Assembly: GCF_000145235.1 (NCBI RefSeq)
Contig: NC_014391.1
Location: 3,976,001-4,040,000, forward strand
Direction of reading: 5' to 3'
Source: Micromonospora aurantiaca ATCC 27029
Lineage (GTDB): Bacteria > Actinomycetota > Actinomycetes > Mycobacteriales > Micromonosporaceae
Length of the DNA stretch: 64,000 bases
In this document: piece by piece, positions 17,245 through 27,011 of the stretch
Position numbering within the stretch: the stretch's first letter is position 1
How the letters are laid out: every line of letters starts with the position of its first letter
Made by a program: the position numbers and the translations under genes
Notes under the pieces: generated by a model
The model's input: the letters and a program-made list of their open reading frames with translations, nothing else
The model's database searches: none
Told to the model about the DNA's origin: nothing

Positions 17245-18516
17245 TCAGGACGTCGGAACGGCGTCCGCCGGCGGGTTCGTCGGCGGCTCGGTGAACTCGG
17301 TGACCGCGCCGTCGCCGTCGTCGGTGGTGTACGCGGGACCGAAGTACGCCTGCGCGCCGTTGCTCACCTTGGTCAGCCGGACACCGCCGTAGCCGGCGTG
17401 CACGCCCTCGGCGTACCGGAAGGGGGTCAGGCCCGGGCCGCGGAAGCCGCCCTTGCGCACGGCCTCGACCAGCTTCTCCCGGGTGGGGTCGGGCCCGGCG
17501 GCGAGCATCGCCTGGACGAACGTGTACGCCATCGAGTAGCCGTAGATGGCGTTGCCGTCGACCGGGTTGCCCGCGTTGTACTTCTGGTGGATCTTGGTGA
17601 ACTCCTGGATCCACGGGTTCGCGGTGTCACCCACCATCGGCAGGTAGTTGTCGGCGATCATGCCTTCGAGGATCACCTTCTTGTCGCCGAGCTGGGCCGA
17701 CAGCGTGGTGTAGTCCGCGCCCACGTTGGAGACCACCCACTGCGCCTTGAAGCCCTGCCCGGCGGCCTGGCCCATGGCGAGCGCGGTGAAGCCGGGGATG
17801 GTCGCCGAGATGACCACCTGGCAGCCAGCCGCGCGCAGCGCCCCGATCGCCGGGCCGACCTGCTGGTTCGTGGTGGTGTACGTCTGCTTCGCCGCGACCG
17901 GGCCGAGGACCTGCTCGACCCCGGCCAGCGAGTCCCGCCCGAAGTCGTCGTTCTGCCCGAAGTGGCAGACCTTCGCGCCGGGGAACTCCCGCTTGACGTA
18001 GCTGGCCAGGATCTTGCCCTCGACCGTGTAGTCGGGCTGCCAGCCGAACGTCGTCGGGTACTTGTCCGGCTGGTTCCAGTTGCGGCTGCCGGAGGAGACG
18101 AACAAGTCCGGCACCTTCTGCGTCTTGACGAACTCCAGCACGTTCGTGTGCGTCGGCGTGCCGAGGCCGCCGAGCAGCGCGAAGACCTTGTCGTCGAGCA
18201 CCAGCTTGCGGACCACGTTCTCGGTGTTGGCGGGGTTGTAGCCGTCGTCCATGACCTTGTAGACGATCTTCCGGCCGTGCACGCCGCCCTTGCTGTTGAC
18301 GTGCTCGAAGTACGCCTTGGTGGCGGCGGAGATCTTCGAGTAGCCGGGCGCGGCCGGTCCGGTGAGCGGTTGGTGGGTGCCGATGACGACCTCGGAGTCG
18401 CTGACGCCGGGGACGTTCTCGGCGGCCTGCTTCTCGTCGTCGGCGCAGGCCGGCAACGCGGCCAGCAGGGCCAGGCCGGCGGCGGCCGCGAGAACGCGGC
18501 GGGTGGTGGGGCGCAT
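17245..18516 (-). CDS. livK: Branched-chain amino acid-type ABC substrate-binding lipoprotein
   Basis: 423 residues. A lipoprotein signal (lipobox LPAC) anchors it outside the membrane, and the rest is a type I periplasmic-binding fold (IGTHQPLTGPAAPGYSKI, YVKREFPGAKVCHFGQNDDFG, GAIYGYSMAY-type segment near the C-terminus). The family delivers Leu/Ile/Val, but actinobacterial members also carry urea, amides or aromatics, so the ligand is open. ATG 18516 has GGAGAA upstream. Last gene of the G-F-H-M-K operon, 50 bases after livM. Confidence 0.88.
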   Translation of the reverse strand: MRPTTRRVLAAAAGLALLAALPACADDEKQAAENVPGVSDSEVVIGTHQPLTGPAAPGYSKISAATKAYFEHVNSKGGVHGRKIVYKVMDDGYNPANTENVVRKLVLDDKVFALLGGLGTPTHTNVLEFVKTQKVPDLFVSSGSRNWNQPDKYPTTFGWQPDYTVEGKILASYVKREFPGAKVCHFGQNDDFGRDSLAGVEQVLGPVAAKQTYTTTNQQVGPAIGALRAAGCQVVISATIPGFTALAMGQAAGQGFKAQWVVSNVGADYTTLSAQLGDKKVILEGMIADNYLPMVGDTANPWIQEFTKIHQKYNAGNPVDGNAIYGYSMAYTFVQAMLAAGPDPTREKLVEAVRKGGFRGPGLTPFRYAEGVHAGYGGVRLTKVSNGAQAYFGPAYTTDDGDGAVTEFTEPPTNPPADAVPTS

Positions 18517-18566
18517 GGTTCTCCATTCCGGTGCGACGGTGCGAACGGTGGGTGGAACCGGTGAGG

Positions 18567-19712
18567 TCAGCGGTCCGGCGACCGGCGGGTGGCGGGACGA
18601 CGGCGGACGGCCCTGCGCAGGCGGGCGCCGACGGCACGCACCCCGCCCTGGAGGCCGCCCGGGGCGGCGAGCATGACGACGATGAGGATCAGGCCGAACA
18701 CGGCGAGCGCGAGGTTGCCCTCCAGCCGCTGGGCCAGCCCGGCGGAGAGGCTGAGGTGTTCGGTGAGCAGGCCGGGCAGGTCCTGGAGCGCGACCAGCAG
18801 CACCGCTCCCCAGACCGCGCCGGCCAGGCTGCCCAGCCCGCCGATCACGATCGCCATGAGCAGGAACAGCGACAGGTCCAGCGGGAACTTGCCGGGTGCG
18901 ACAGTGGCGGTGAGCATGGCGTACACGCCGCCGCCGAGGCCCGCGCAGGCGGCGCTCACCACGAACGCGAGCACCTGCGTGCGGGCCACCGGGATGCCGG
19001 CGAGCCGGGCCGCGACCTCGTCGTCGCGGACCGCCCGCAGCGACCGGCCGAAGCGGCTGCGTACCAGGTTGGCCAGCAGCAGCATGGTGAGCAGCGCGGC
19101 GCCCAGCGCGATCCAGGCGAGCCAGCGTTCCGGCTGGAAGTAGGCGCCGAGCGCCGCCGGTGGCGTCTGCGCCGGGAACCGCAGCCCCTGCTCGCCGTTG
19201 AACACGCCGGTGAAGATCGTGGTGACCGCCGGGACGAGCGTCGCCACCGCGAGCGTCACGCCGGCCAGGTAGGGACCGCGCAGCCGGGCCGCCGCCAGCC
19301 CGACGACAAGCCCGCCGAGCGCTGTCACCGCGACGGCGACGAGCAGTGACGCGGGCAGCGTCCACCAGCCGCGTACGGCCCGCTCGTCCAGGGCCTGCTG
19401 GGTCAGCGCCACGGTGTACGCGCCGGTGGCCATCAGCGCGCCGTGCCCGAGCGAGAGCTGGCCGTTGAGTCCGACCAGGACGGTGTGCCCGGCGGTGACG
19501 CAGAGGAACGCGCAGACGCGCGCCACCTGGAGGTTCTGGTACGGCGCGAGCTGGTTGGTCACCAGCACGACGAGCGTGCCGGCGAACACGGCCACGGCCA
19601 GGTGGCGCAGCAGCGTGGAGCCGCGCGCCTCGCGTCCGGCGGGGGCGCCGGGAAGCAGCCGCCGCAGCGGGGACGGCGCAGCGGGCGCGATCTCGGTGGG
19701 GGTGCTCGTCAC
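18567..19712 (-). CDS. livM: Branched-chain amino acid ABC transporter permease LivM
   Basis: 381 residues, about nine hydrophobic helices, with the LivM signatures HTVLVGLNGQLSLGHGALMA and LRAVRDDEVAARLAGIPVARTQVLAF (the cytoplasmic loop that contacts the ATPases). Pairs with LivH to form the membrane channel. The GTG at 19712 overlaps the livH stop as GTGTGA, giving translational coupling. The N-terminus has about 35 polar residues before the first helix. The C-terminus is strongly basic. Confidence 0.9.
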   Translation of the reverse strand: MTSTPTEIAPAAPSPLRRLLPGAPAGREARGSTLLRHLAVAVFAGTLVVLVTNQLAPYQNLQVARVCAFLCVTAGHTVLVGLNGQLSLGHGALMATGAYTVALTQQALDERAVRGWWTLPASLLVAVAVTALGGLVVGLAAARLRGPYLAGVTLAVATLVPAVTTIFTGVFNGEQGLRFPAQTPPAALGAYFQPERWLAWIALGAALLTMLLLANLVRSRFGRSLRAVRDDEVAARLAGIPVARTQVLAFVVSAACAGLGGGVYAMLTATVAPGKFPLDLSLFLLMAIVIGGLGSLAGAVWGAVLLVALQDLPGLLTEHLSLSAGLAQRLEGNLALAVFGLILIVVMLAAPGGLQGGVRAVGARLRRAVRRRPATRRSPDR

Positions 19713-20587
19713 ACGTGCCTCGCTCTCGCCGCGGAGAAGAGCCCGCCGGGGCGGACCAGCAGGACGGACAGCAGCAGCACCAGGACGGCCAGCGGGGTGG
19801 TGTCCGGTCCCAGGTAGCCGGTGACGTAGGACAGGATCAGCCCGACCAGCAGGCCGCCCACCACCGCGCCCACAGGGCTGTCCAGGCCGCCGACCACGGC
19901 GGCGGTGAACGCGACCACGAAGACCAGGTCCATGGCGTGCGAGTGCAGGCCGAGTCCGGTGGGGACGACGAGCATCCCGGCGAGCGCGCCGACGCCGGCG
20001 GCGAGCGCCCAGCCCAGCGTGAGCATCCGGCCGACGCTGACGCCGAGCAGCCGGGACACCTCTGGCGCGAAGGCGGCGGCCCGCATCCGCAGGCCCACGG
20101 GGGTACGGGTGAACAGCAGCGCGAGCAGCGCCACCACAGTCAGCGCCGCGCCGAGCACCCACAGGTCGTACGGGGACAGCGCGGCCACCCCGCCGATGGT
20201 GAGCGCGTCGGTGTCGAACGGCGCCGGTGCGGGCCGGTAGTCGTTGCCGAAGACCATGCCGAGCACCGCCTGGATGACCAGCACCAGCCCGAGCGCGACG
20301 ATCACCTGGTTGAGCGGGCCGCCGGGGCCGGCGAACCGCATCAGCACCCGCTCCACGAGCGCGCCCAGGGCCAGCCCGGACAGGATCGCGGCGGCCAGGC
20401 CCAGCCAGTACGAGCCGGTGGCGGAGACGACCGCGTACCCGACGTAGGCGGTGGCCACGGCCATCGCACCCTGGGCGAAGTTGACCACCCGGGCGGCCCG
20501 CCAGATGAGCACGAGCGCGAGCGCGAACGCCGCGTAGACCGCCCCGGCGGCGAGCCCGTCGAAGGTGAGGAACCAGAACCGCTCCAT
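19709..20587 (-). CDS. livH: Branched-chain amino acid ABC transporter permease LivH
   Basis: 292 residues and about eight transmembrane helices, with the LivH features NFAQGAMAVATAYVGY near residue 36 and VVGGLDSPVGAVVGGLLVGL near residue 236. Second half of the membrane channel. ATG 20587 with AAGGGG upstream; 13 bases after the livF stop and overlapping livM. Confidence 0.9.
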   Translation of the reverse strand: MERFWFLTFDGLAAGAVYAAFALALVLIWRAARVVNFAQGAMAVATAYVGYAVVSATGSYWLGLAAAILSGLALGALVERVLMRFAGPGGPLNQVIVALGLVLVIQAVLGMVFGNDYRPAPAPFDTDALTIGGVAALSPYDLWVLGAALTVVALLALLFTRTPVGLRMRAAAFAPEVSRLLGVSVGRMLTLGWALAAGVGALAGMLVVPTGLGLHSHAMDLVFVVAFTAAVVGGLDSPVGAVVGGLLVGLILSYVTGYLGPDTTPLAVLVLLLSVLLVRPGGLFSAARARHV

Positions 20588-20600
20588 CCGCGACCCCTTC

Positions 20601-21313
20601 CTAGAATCCGAGGTACGCGTGCCGGAGCTGGTCGTCGTCGCGCAGCCGGGCGGCCGGCGCGGCCGTCACCACCCGCCCGAGCGACATGACGATGCCCTGG
20701 TCGGCGACTGACAGCGCGGTGCGCACGTTCTGCTCGACGAGCAGCACGGTGAGCCCCCGTTCGTCGCGCAGCCGCCGCAGCAGCGCCATGATCTGCGCGG
20801 CCACCTTGGGCGCCAGCCCGAGCGACGGCTCGTCGAGCAGCAGCAGCCGGGGCCGGGCGATCAGCGCCCGGCCGATCGCGAGCATCTGCCGTTCCCCGCC
20901 GGAGAGCTGGTGCCCGGCGTGGTCGCGGCGGCGGGCCAGGGCGGGGAACAGCTCGTACACCTCGTCGAGCGCGCGGCGGGCGTCGGCCCGGTCGCGCCGC
21001 CACAGCCCGCCCAGGCGGAGGTTCTCCGCCACTGTCAGCTCGGTGACCACGCCGCGCCCCTCCGGCACGTGCGCCAGGCCGCGCCGGACCAGGTGTTCCA
21101 CCCGGACGCCGCGCAGGTCCTCGCCCGCGTACCGGACGCGGCCGCCGGTGGGCCGCAGCAGACCCGAGAGGGTACGCAGCAGCGTGGTCTTGCCCGCGCC
21201 GTTGGCGCCGAGGACGGCGGTGACGGTGCCGGCCGGGACGGTGAACGCGACGTCGCGCAGCACCGGCACGGGTCCGTAGCCGCAGCTGAGCGCCTCCACC
21301 TCCAGCACGGCTG

Positions 21314-21317
<4 letters not shown>
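20601..21317 (-). CDS. livF: Branched-chain amino acid ABC transporter ATPase LivF
   Basis: 238 residues, a full ABC ATPase: GANGAGKTT (Walker A), LSGGERQMLAIGRAL (signature), LLLLDEPSLGLAP (Walker B) and the switch His replaced by Gln in LLVEQN, as is normal for LivF. Energises transport together with LivG. GTG 21317 overlaps the livG stop (GTGA). Spaced 13 bases from livH. Confidence 0.9.
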
Positions 21318-22132
<815 letters not shown>

Positions 22133-22181
22133 CGTCACCTCGTGCCGGTCGACGGAGCGCGGAAAAACTAATTACATCGGG

Positions 22182-22209
22182 AGTGTACTTTTCTCTGCCG
22201 CCGCGTCAA
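22182..22209 (-). promoter_or_regulatory. Sigma-70-type promoter candidate for the Liv operon
   Basis: Reading the minus strand, TTGACG (22209-22204) and TACACT (22187-22182) are separated by 16 bases, about 50 bases before the livG ATG. The region is locally AT-rich (AATTAGTTTTT just downstream), unlike the surrounding DNA. Confidence 0.5.
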
Positions 22210-22272
22210 TGCCCCGACGATCACCGCTCGCTTACGAGGGTTACCGCCCTCCTACGTGCACGGTCGGTGCGA

Positions 22273-23478
22273 TCATCCCGGCATGCGGTCGCGGGCGCGG
22301 CGCAGGAACGTCTGCTCCGCCGCGTTGCCGGTGCCGGCGATCGCCGCGTCGTACGCGACCCGTGCCTGCTTCGGACGGTCCAGCCGGCGCAGCAGGTCGG
22401 CCCGGATCGCGTGCCACACGTGGTAACCGGCCAGGTCCAGACGCTCCACCTCGGCCAGTCCCGCCGCCGGTCCGCGTACCTCGGCCAGCGCGACCGCCCG
22501 GTTGAGCGCCACCACCGGCCCGGGCGCGACGGCGGCGAGCTGGTCGTAGAGCGCGAGGATCTGGGTCCAGTCGGTGACGGCGGCGGTGGGCGCGTCCGCG
22601 TGCACAGCGCCGATCGCGGCCTGGATCTGGTACGGCCCGGGCCGGTCCCGGCGCAGGCACCGGCGGACCAGGTCCTGTCCCTCCGCGATCAGCTCCCGGT
22701 CCCACCTGCCGCGGTCCTGCTCGGACAGCGACACCGGCACCCCGTCCGGGCCGGTCCGGGCGGCGCGGCGCGCCTCGGTGAGCAGCATCAGCGCGAGCAG
22801 GCCGAGCGCCTCCGGCTCGTCCGGCATCAGCGTCACCAGCAGGCGGCCCAGCCGGATCGCCTCGGCGCCCAGCTCGGCGCGGCCCAGCCGCTCCCCCGCG
22901 CTCGCCGTGTGGCCCTCATTGAAGATCAGGTACACCACTGCCAGCACCCCGCGCAGCCGGTCCGGCAGGTCCGCGTCGCGCGGCACCCGGTACGGGATAC
23001 CGGCGTCGCGGATTTTCGCCTTGGCCCGGACCAGGCGCTGCGACATGGTGGGCTCCGGCACCAGGAAGGCCCGCGCGATCTCGGCGGTGCTCAGGCCACC
23101 GAGCAGGCGAAGCGTCAACGCCACCCGGGCGGGAGCGGCGAGCGCCGGGTGGCAGCAGGTGAAGATCAGGCGCAGGCGGTCGTCGGGCACGGGCCCCTCC
23201 TCGGCGGGCGGGTCGGCGGCGTGCAGCAGGGCGGCCTCGGCGTGCCGGGCCGCCCGGGTCGCCTCGCGCCGCAACCTGTCGACCGCCCGGTTCCGGGCGG
23301 TGGTGATGATCCAGCCGGCCGGGCTGGGCGGCGGCCCGTCGGCGGCCCACCGCGACACGGCGACAGTGAACGCCTCCTGGACCGCCTCCTCGGCGAGGTC
23401 GATGTCGCCGAGGAGACGGACCAGGACGGCAACCGCACGGCCGTACTCGGCCCGGAAGACGCGTTCGACGTCGGTCAT
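22273..23478 (-). CDS. RNA polymerase ECF sigma factor with C-terminal extension (ECF42-like)
   Basis: 401 residues. The first 180 contain sigma region 2 (GDIDLAEEAVQEAFTVAVSRW, PAGWIITTARNRAVDRLRR) and region 4 (LRLLGGLSTAEIARAFLVPEPTMSQRL). The remaining 220 form a helical TPR-like extension (YLIFNEGHTASAGERL, VALNRAVALAEVRGP) typical of the ECF42 group, which has no anti-sigma factor and is paired with a DGPF/YCII protein. That partner lies directly upstream with a 4-base ATGA overlap. Targets unknown; ECF42 members have been linked to oxidative or antibiotic stress. Confidence 0.9.
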   Translation of the reverse strand: MTDVERVFRAEYGRAVAVLVRLLGDIDLAEEAVQEAFTVAVSRWAADGPPPSPAGWIITTARNRAVDRLRREATRAARHAEAALLHAADPPAEEGPVPDDRLRLIFTCCHPALAAPARVALTLRLLGGLSTAEIARAFLVPEPTMSQRLVRAKAKIRDAGIPYRVPRDADLPDRLRGVLAVVYLIFNEGHTASAGERLGRAELGAEAIRLGRLLVTLMPDEPEALGLLALMLLTEARRAARTGPDGVPVSLSEQDRGRWDRELIAEGQDLVRRCLRRDRPGPYQIQAAIGAVHADAPTAAVTDWTQILALYDQLAAVAPGPVVALNRAVALAEVRGPAAGLAEVERLDLAGYHVWHAIRADLLRRLDRPKQARVAYDAAIAGTGNAAEQTFLRRARDRMPG

Positions 23479-23825
23479 CCCTCGCCCTGGAACGGGCGGA
23501 CCTCGATCGGCAGCGTGGTGGCGAGGGCGTACCGGCGGCCCCAGTCCAGCGCGGCGTCCAGGTCGGGCGCCCGGATGATGGTGACGCCGCCCAGGTACTC
23601 CTTGCCCTCGGCGAACGGCCCGTCGGTGACCAGCACCTCGTCCCCGGCCGGGCGCAGCACGGTGGCGGTCTGCGGGTCGTGCAGGCCGTTGCCGAACACC
23701 CAGCACCCCGCCTCCCGCAGGTCACGGCCGATGGCCTCGACCTCGCGCATCACCCCGGCCAGGAACTCCGGGTCCGGGCGGCCCTCGCCGGCCGGCTGGT
23801 ACATGCTGATCAGGTACTGCTTCAT
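23475..23825 (-). CDS. YCII/DGPF-domain protein, partner of the ECF sigma factor
   Basis: 116 residues: KQYLISMYQP, then the diagnostic VTDGPFAEGKEYLGGVTIIRAPDLDAALDWG. A small alpha+beta-barrel protein of the YCII family, which almost always precedes ECF42 sigma genes; it may sense or regulate, but its role is unproven. GAGGAG sits before ATG 23825. Its stop overlaps the sigma start. Confidence 0.9.
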   Translation of the reverse strand: MKQYLISMYQPAGEGRPDPEFLAGVMREVEAIGRDLREAGCWVFGNGLHDPQTATVLRPAGDEVLVTDGPFAEGKEYLGGVTIIRAPDLDAALDWGRRYALATTLPIEVRPFQGEG

Positions 23826-23945
23826 CGGCTTCTCCTCGTCACCGGACGGCCCCGCGCCGCCCTCTCACCCTCCACACGAACGACTGATGCCCGTTTCGAC
23901 ACGCCGGGCCGGGTGAATCCGGCCGGGAGCGGGGTACGCCGCCGC

Positions 23946-25271
23946 GTGCGCCGTCACCGGATCGTCGTCGTGGGCGCCGGGTTCTCCGGTCTGGCCTGCG
24001 CGCTCGCGCTGGACGCGGCGGGCGCCGAGGTGCGGGTGCTGGAGGCCCGGGACCGGGTGGGCGGCCGGACGCTGAGCCGCCCGTTGGCCGGCGGCGGCTG
24101 GCTGGACCTCGGCGCGCAGTGGATCGGCCCGACCCAGGACCGGATGTACGCGCTCGTCGCCGCGTACGGCCTGACCACGTTCTCCTCCCCCGCGCACGGC
24201 GCGGCGGCGCTGCTGCTCGGCGGACGCCCGGCCGCCGGTGAGCCGCCCGGGCTGTCCGCGCTGCTGGGCACGCTCGACGAGATGGCGGGCGGGCTCGACC
24301 CGGCCGCGCCGTGGCGGGCGGACGACGCGGCACGGTGGGACCGGATCACGTTCGGCGGCTGGCTCGACGCGAGCGCTGCCGACCCGGTCACCGCCGGGTA
24401 CGCGGGCCGGATGCTCGCCGGTGGGCTGCTGGCCGCATCACCGGACGAGGTCTCGCTGCTGCACATGCTGTTCTACCTGCGCAGCGGCGGCGGCACCGGG
24501 TCGCTGCTGCGCATGGCCGGTGGCGCCCAGCAGGACCGGCTGGTCGGTGGTCCGGCCGCGCTGGCCGAGCTGATGGCCGCCGCGCTGCCGCCGGGGAGCC
24601 TGTGCCTGCGCGCCCCGGTGGACGGCGTCGCGCAGGACGGCGACGGCGTGCGGGTGCGCGCCGGCGGCGAGACGTACCGCGGCGACGCGGTGGTGGTCGC
24701 GCTGGCGCCGACGCTGGCCGGGCGGATCCGGTACGACCCGCCGCTGCCGCCGCTGCGCGACGGGCTGACCCAGCGGATGCCGATGGGTGTGGCGCTCAAG
24801 GTGCACGCGCTCTATCCGGAGCCGTTCTGGCGGGCCGACGGCCGCTCCGGCGTGTCCAGCACCGACACCGGGCCGCTCACCGAGACGGTGGACAACTCGC
24901 TGCCGGACGCGCCGGGCGGGGTGCTCGCCGCGTTCAGCTACGGCGCGCAGGCCCGAGCGCTGCGCCGGCTGCCGGAGGACGCGCGCCGGGACGCGCTGTG
25001 CGAGGCGCTCGCCGCGATCTTCGGCCCGGCCGCCGCGCGCCCCGACGACCTCGTCGAGTACGACTGGTCGGCCGACGAGTGGACGCGCGGGTGCTTCTGC
25101 GGCGTCCTGCCACCCGGCGCGTGGTGCGCGTACGGCCCGGAACTGCGCACGCCAGTGGGCCGGGTGCACTGGGCCGGCACCGAGACCGCGACCCGGTGGA
25201 GCGGATACCTGGAGGGCGCGGTGACCGCCGGCGAGCGCGCCGCCGCCGAGGCGCTCGCCCAGCTCGGCTGA
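23946..25271 (+). CDS. FAD-dependent amine oxidase (monoamine oxidase family)
   Basis: About 441 residues. The FAD-binding Rossmann motif VVVGAGFSGLACALALDAAG begins at residue 7, followed by VLEARDRVGGRTLS and LDLGAQWIGPTQDRMYAL. The C-terminal FAD-contact block is VHWAGTETATRWSGYLEGAV. These are the hallmarks of flavin amine oxidases such as MAO and putrescine oxidase; the substrate amine cannot be read from sequence. Start GTG 23946 places the Rossmann motif near the N-terminus; GTG 23911 is also possible, and neither has an ideal ribosome site. Monocistronic. Confidence 0.88.
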   Translation: MRRHRIVVVGAGFSGLACALALDAAGAEVRVLEARDRVGGRTLSRPLAGGGWLDLGAQWIGPTQDRMYALVAAYGLTTFSSPAHGAAALLLGGRPAAGEPPGLSALLGTLDEMAGGLDPAAPWRADDAARWDRITFGGWLDASAADPVTAGYAGRMLAGGLLAASPDEVSLLHMLFYLRSGGGTGSLLRMAGGAQQDRLVGGPAALAELMAAALPPGSLCLRAPVDGVAQDGDGVRVRAGGETYRGDAVVVALAPTLAGRIRYDPPLPPLRDGLTQRMPMGVALKVHALYPEPFWRADGRSGVSSTDTGPLTETVDNSLPDAPGGVLAAFSYGAQARALRRLPEDARRDALCEALAAIFGPAAARPDDLVEYDWSADEWTRGCFCGVLPPGAWCAYGPELRTPVGRVHWAGTETATRWSGYLEGAVTAGERAAAEALAQLG

Positions 25272-25306
25272 GCACCCTGTCCAGTGAGATTCTTCGATGG
25301 AGTCTA

Positions 25307-25336
25307 TTGAAAAGTTTCTCCGCCCTGTGCCCTAAT
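25307..25336 (+). promoter_or_regulatory. Promoter candidate upstream of the GH25 lysozyme gene
   Basis: TTGAAA (25307-25312) and CCTAAT (25331-25336) with an 18-base spacer, in a locally AT-rich patch, about 60 bases before the lysozyme ATG. Confidence 0.4.
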
Positions 25337-25397
25337 GACGACAGTTCCTTTCGTCATACTCCCGCCGCCGGAACGCGGCAACCCCCAGGGAGGACAG

Positions 25398-26144
25398 ATG
25401 CACAGTTCGATCCGATCGGCGCTGCGCGCGGCCGGAGCCACGCTGCTCGCCACCGTCACCGTCGCCGCCGCGACCCTGTCCGGGGCGGCACCCGCCTCCG
25501 CCGCCCCGGCCGGACTGCCCGGCATGGACGTCTCCAGCTACCAGGGCAACGTGAACTGGTCCGGGGCGTGGGCCAACGGCGCCCGGTTCGCGTACGTCAA
25601 GGCGACCGAGGGCACGTACTACACCAACCCGTACTTCGCCCAGCAGTACAACGGCTCGTACAACGTCGGGATGATCCGCGGCTCGTACCACTTCGCCCGC
25701 CCCGACACCACGAGCGGCGCCACCCAGGCCAACTACTTCGTCGACCACGGCGGCGGCTGGTCGAAGGACGGGCGGACGCTGCCCGGCGCGCTGGACATCG
25801 AGTACAACCCGTACGGCGCGACCTGCTACGGCCTGAGCCAGGCGTCGATGCGCAGTTGGATCGCCTCGTTCGTCAACCAGTACTACGCCCGCACCGGCCG
25901 GTGGGCCACCATCTACACCACCACCGACTGGTGGAGCACCTGCACCGGCAACACCTCGCAGTTCGCCGCCAACAACCCACTGTGGATCGCCCGGTACGCG
26001 AGCAGCGTCGGCACGCTGCCCGCGGGCTGGGGCACGTACTCGTTCTGGCAGTGGTCGTCCTCCGGGGTCTTCCCCGGTGACCAGAACGTCTGGAACGGCT
26101 CGCTCGACCGGCTGCGCGTCCTGGCCTGCAACGGACCCTGCTGA
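25398..26144 (+). CDS. Secreted GH25 lysozyme (N-acetylmuramidase)
   Basis: 248 residues with a Sec signal peptide ending near APASA (residue 35). The GH25 domain fills the rest: GMDVSSYQGNVNW, VKATEG, GSYHFARP and the catalytic ALDIEYNPYG (Asp133, Glu135), then the WQWSSSG strand. It cleaves the N-acetylmuramic acid to N-acetylglucosamine bond in peptidoglycan. GGGAGGA precedes ATG 25398. A strong hairpin follows and a secreted amidase lies downstream, so the two neighbours attack different bonds of cell wall. Confidence 0.93.
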   Translation: MHSSIRSALRAAGATLLATVTVAAATLSGAAPASAAPAGLPGMDVSSYQGNVNWSGAWANGARFAYVKATEGTYYTNPYFAQQYNGSYNVGMIRGSYHFARPDTTSGATQANYFVDHGGGWSKDGRTLPGALDIEYNPYGATCYGLSQASMRSWIASFVNQYYARTGRWATIYTTTDWWSTCTGNTSQFAANNPLWIARYASSVGTLPAGWGTYSFWQWSSSGVFPGDQNVWNGSLDRLRVLACNGPC

Positions 26145-26151
26145 CCCCGGC

Positions 26152-26189
26152 CCGGGCGTGGCGGGCGGTGCCGGTCCCGCCACGCCCGG
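26152..26189. terminator. Hairpin terminator after the lysozyme gene
   Basis: 14-bp perfect inverted repeat (26152-26165 with 26176-26189) and a 10-base loop, 8 bases after the stop codon. Confidence 0.75.
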
Positions 26190-26232
26190 CGTACCGGCCG
26201 ATCCGGCGCTCCCCTTCCGCGAGGAGGTTGCG

Positions 26233-26907
26233 ATGTCCGTTCCCGTACCCCGGCGGACCGTGCTGCGCGGCGCGGTCCTGCTCGGTGCCGCCGCCGGCGT
26301 CGGCGCGCTGACCCAGATCGGCTCCGGCCCCGGCGCCCGGGCCGCCGCCACCAGGGTCGACCAGCCGACCATCGCCAACTGCGCGACCTGGGGCGCCCGC
26401 CCGCCCTCGTCGCCGGTGAGCGTGGTGACCAGCCGGCCCAACAAGATCATCGTCCATCACACGGCGTTCCCGAACACCACCGACTACAGCCTCGCCCAGG
26501 CGTACCGCAACTCCCGCGACATCCAGAACCTGCACATGGACGGCAACGGATGGCTCGACTCCGGGCAGCACTTCACCAACAGCCGGGGCGGCTACCTGAC
26601 CGAGGGCCGGCACGGCAGCCTCTACGCGCTGCTGCACGGCCAGACGATGGTGCAGGGCGCGCACTGCGTCGGGCAGAACAGCCAGGCCATCGGCATCGAG
26701 AACGACGGCATCTACGTGGACGTGCAGCCGCCCCAGGCGCTCTGGAACAGCCTCGTCACGTTCTGCGCGTTCACCTGCCAGCAGTACGGCATCGCGCCCA
26801 CCGAGATCTACGGGCACAAGGACTTCAACAACACGCAGTGCCCGGGGCTGCTGCACGACCGCCTGCCGGAGCTGCGCCGTACCGTCGCCGCCCGTCTCGG
26901 CGGCTGA
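26233..26907 (+). CDS. Secreted N-acetylmuramoyl-L-alanine amidase (PGRP/amidase_2)
   Basis: 224 residues. PRRTVLRGAVLLGAAA is a twin-arginine-like signal. The amidase_2/PGRP domain carries zinc ligands in IIVHHTAFP, GAHCVGQN-type and NNTQCPG segments (the last replacing His by Cys, normal in PGRPs) with GHKDFNNTQCPG in place. It removes stem peptides from peptidoglycan. GAGGAGG precedes the ATG. It is separated from the GH25 gene by a hairpin, so it is probably transcribed separately or by read-through. Confidence 0.92.
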   Translation: MSVPVPRRTVLRGAVLLGAAAGVGALTQIGSGPGARAAATRVDQPTIANCATWGARPPSSPVSVVTSRPNKIIVHHTAFPNTTDYSLAQAYRNSRDIQNLHMDGNGWLDSGQHFTNSRGGYLTEGRHGSLYALLHGQTMVQGAHCVGQNSQAIGIENDGIYVDVQPPQALWNSLVTFCAFTCQQYGIAPTEIYGHKDFNNTQCPGLLHDRLPELRRTVAARLGG

Positions 26908-26919
26908 CCACGGGGGTAC

Positions 26920-26950
26920 GCGGGGCGCCCGGGTGCGACGGGCGCCCCGC
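26920..26950. terminator. Hairpin terminator after the amidase gene
   Basis: 12-bp perfect inverted repeat (26920-26931 with 26939-26950) with a 7-base loop, 13 bases past the stop. Confidence 0.75.
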
Positions 26951-26978
26951 GTTGCGCGCGCCCACTGGGTCAGCGCTC

Positions 26979-26990
26979 GCTTATATAAGC
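26979..26990. promoter_or_regulatory. Perfect 12-bp palindrome, operator candidate for the ArsR regulator
   Basis: GCTTATATAAGC is a perfect palindrome, very AT-rich for this genome, 21 bases before the ArsR GTG. TGATACA just downstream (26997-27003) could be the -10 element, placing the palindrome over the promoter, as expected for autorepression by an ArsR dimer. Confidence 0.7.
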
Positions 26991-27011
26991 TGAGTCTGAT
27001 ACAAAGGGGTC

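Noticed and set aside
16523..19365. Possible fusions of TetR or LivK with upstream open frame
   Set aside because: The long frames extend upstream through neighbouring genes in other frames; internal ATGs with ribosome sites match the normal N-termini.
23679..23945. N-terminal extension of the amine oxidase
   Set aside because: It overlaps the YCII gene on the other strand, is low-complexity, and the FAD motif belongs near the N-terminus.
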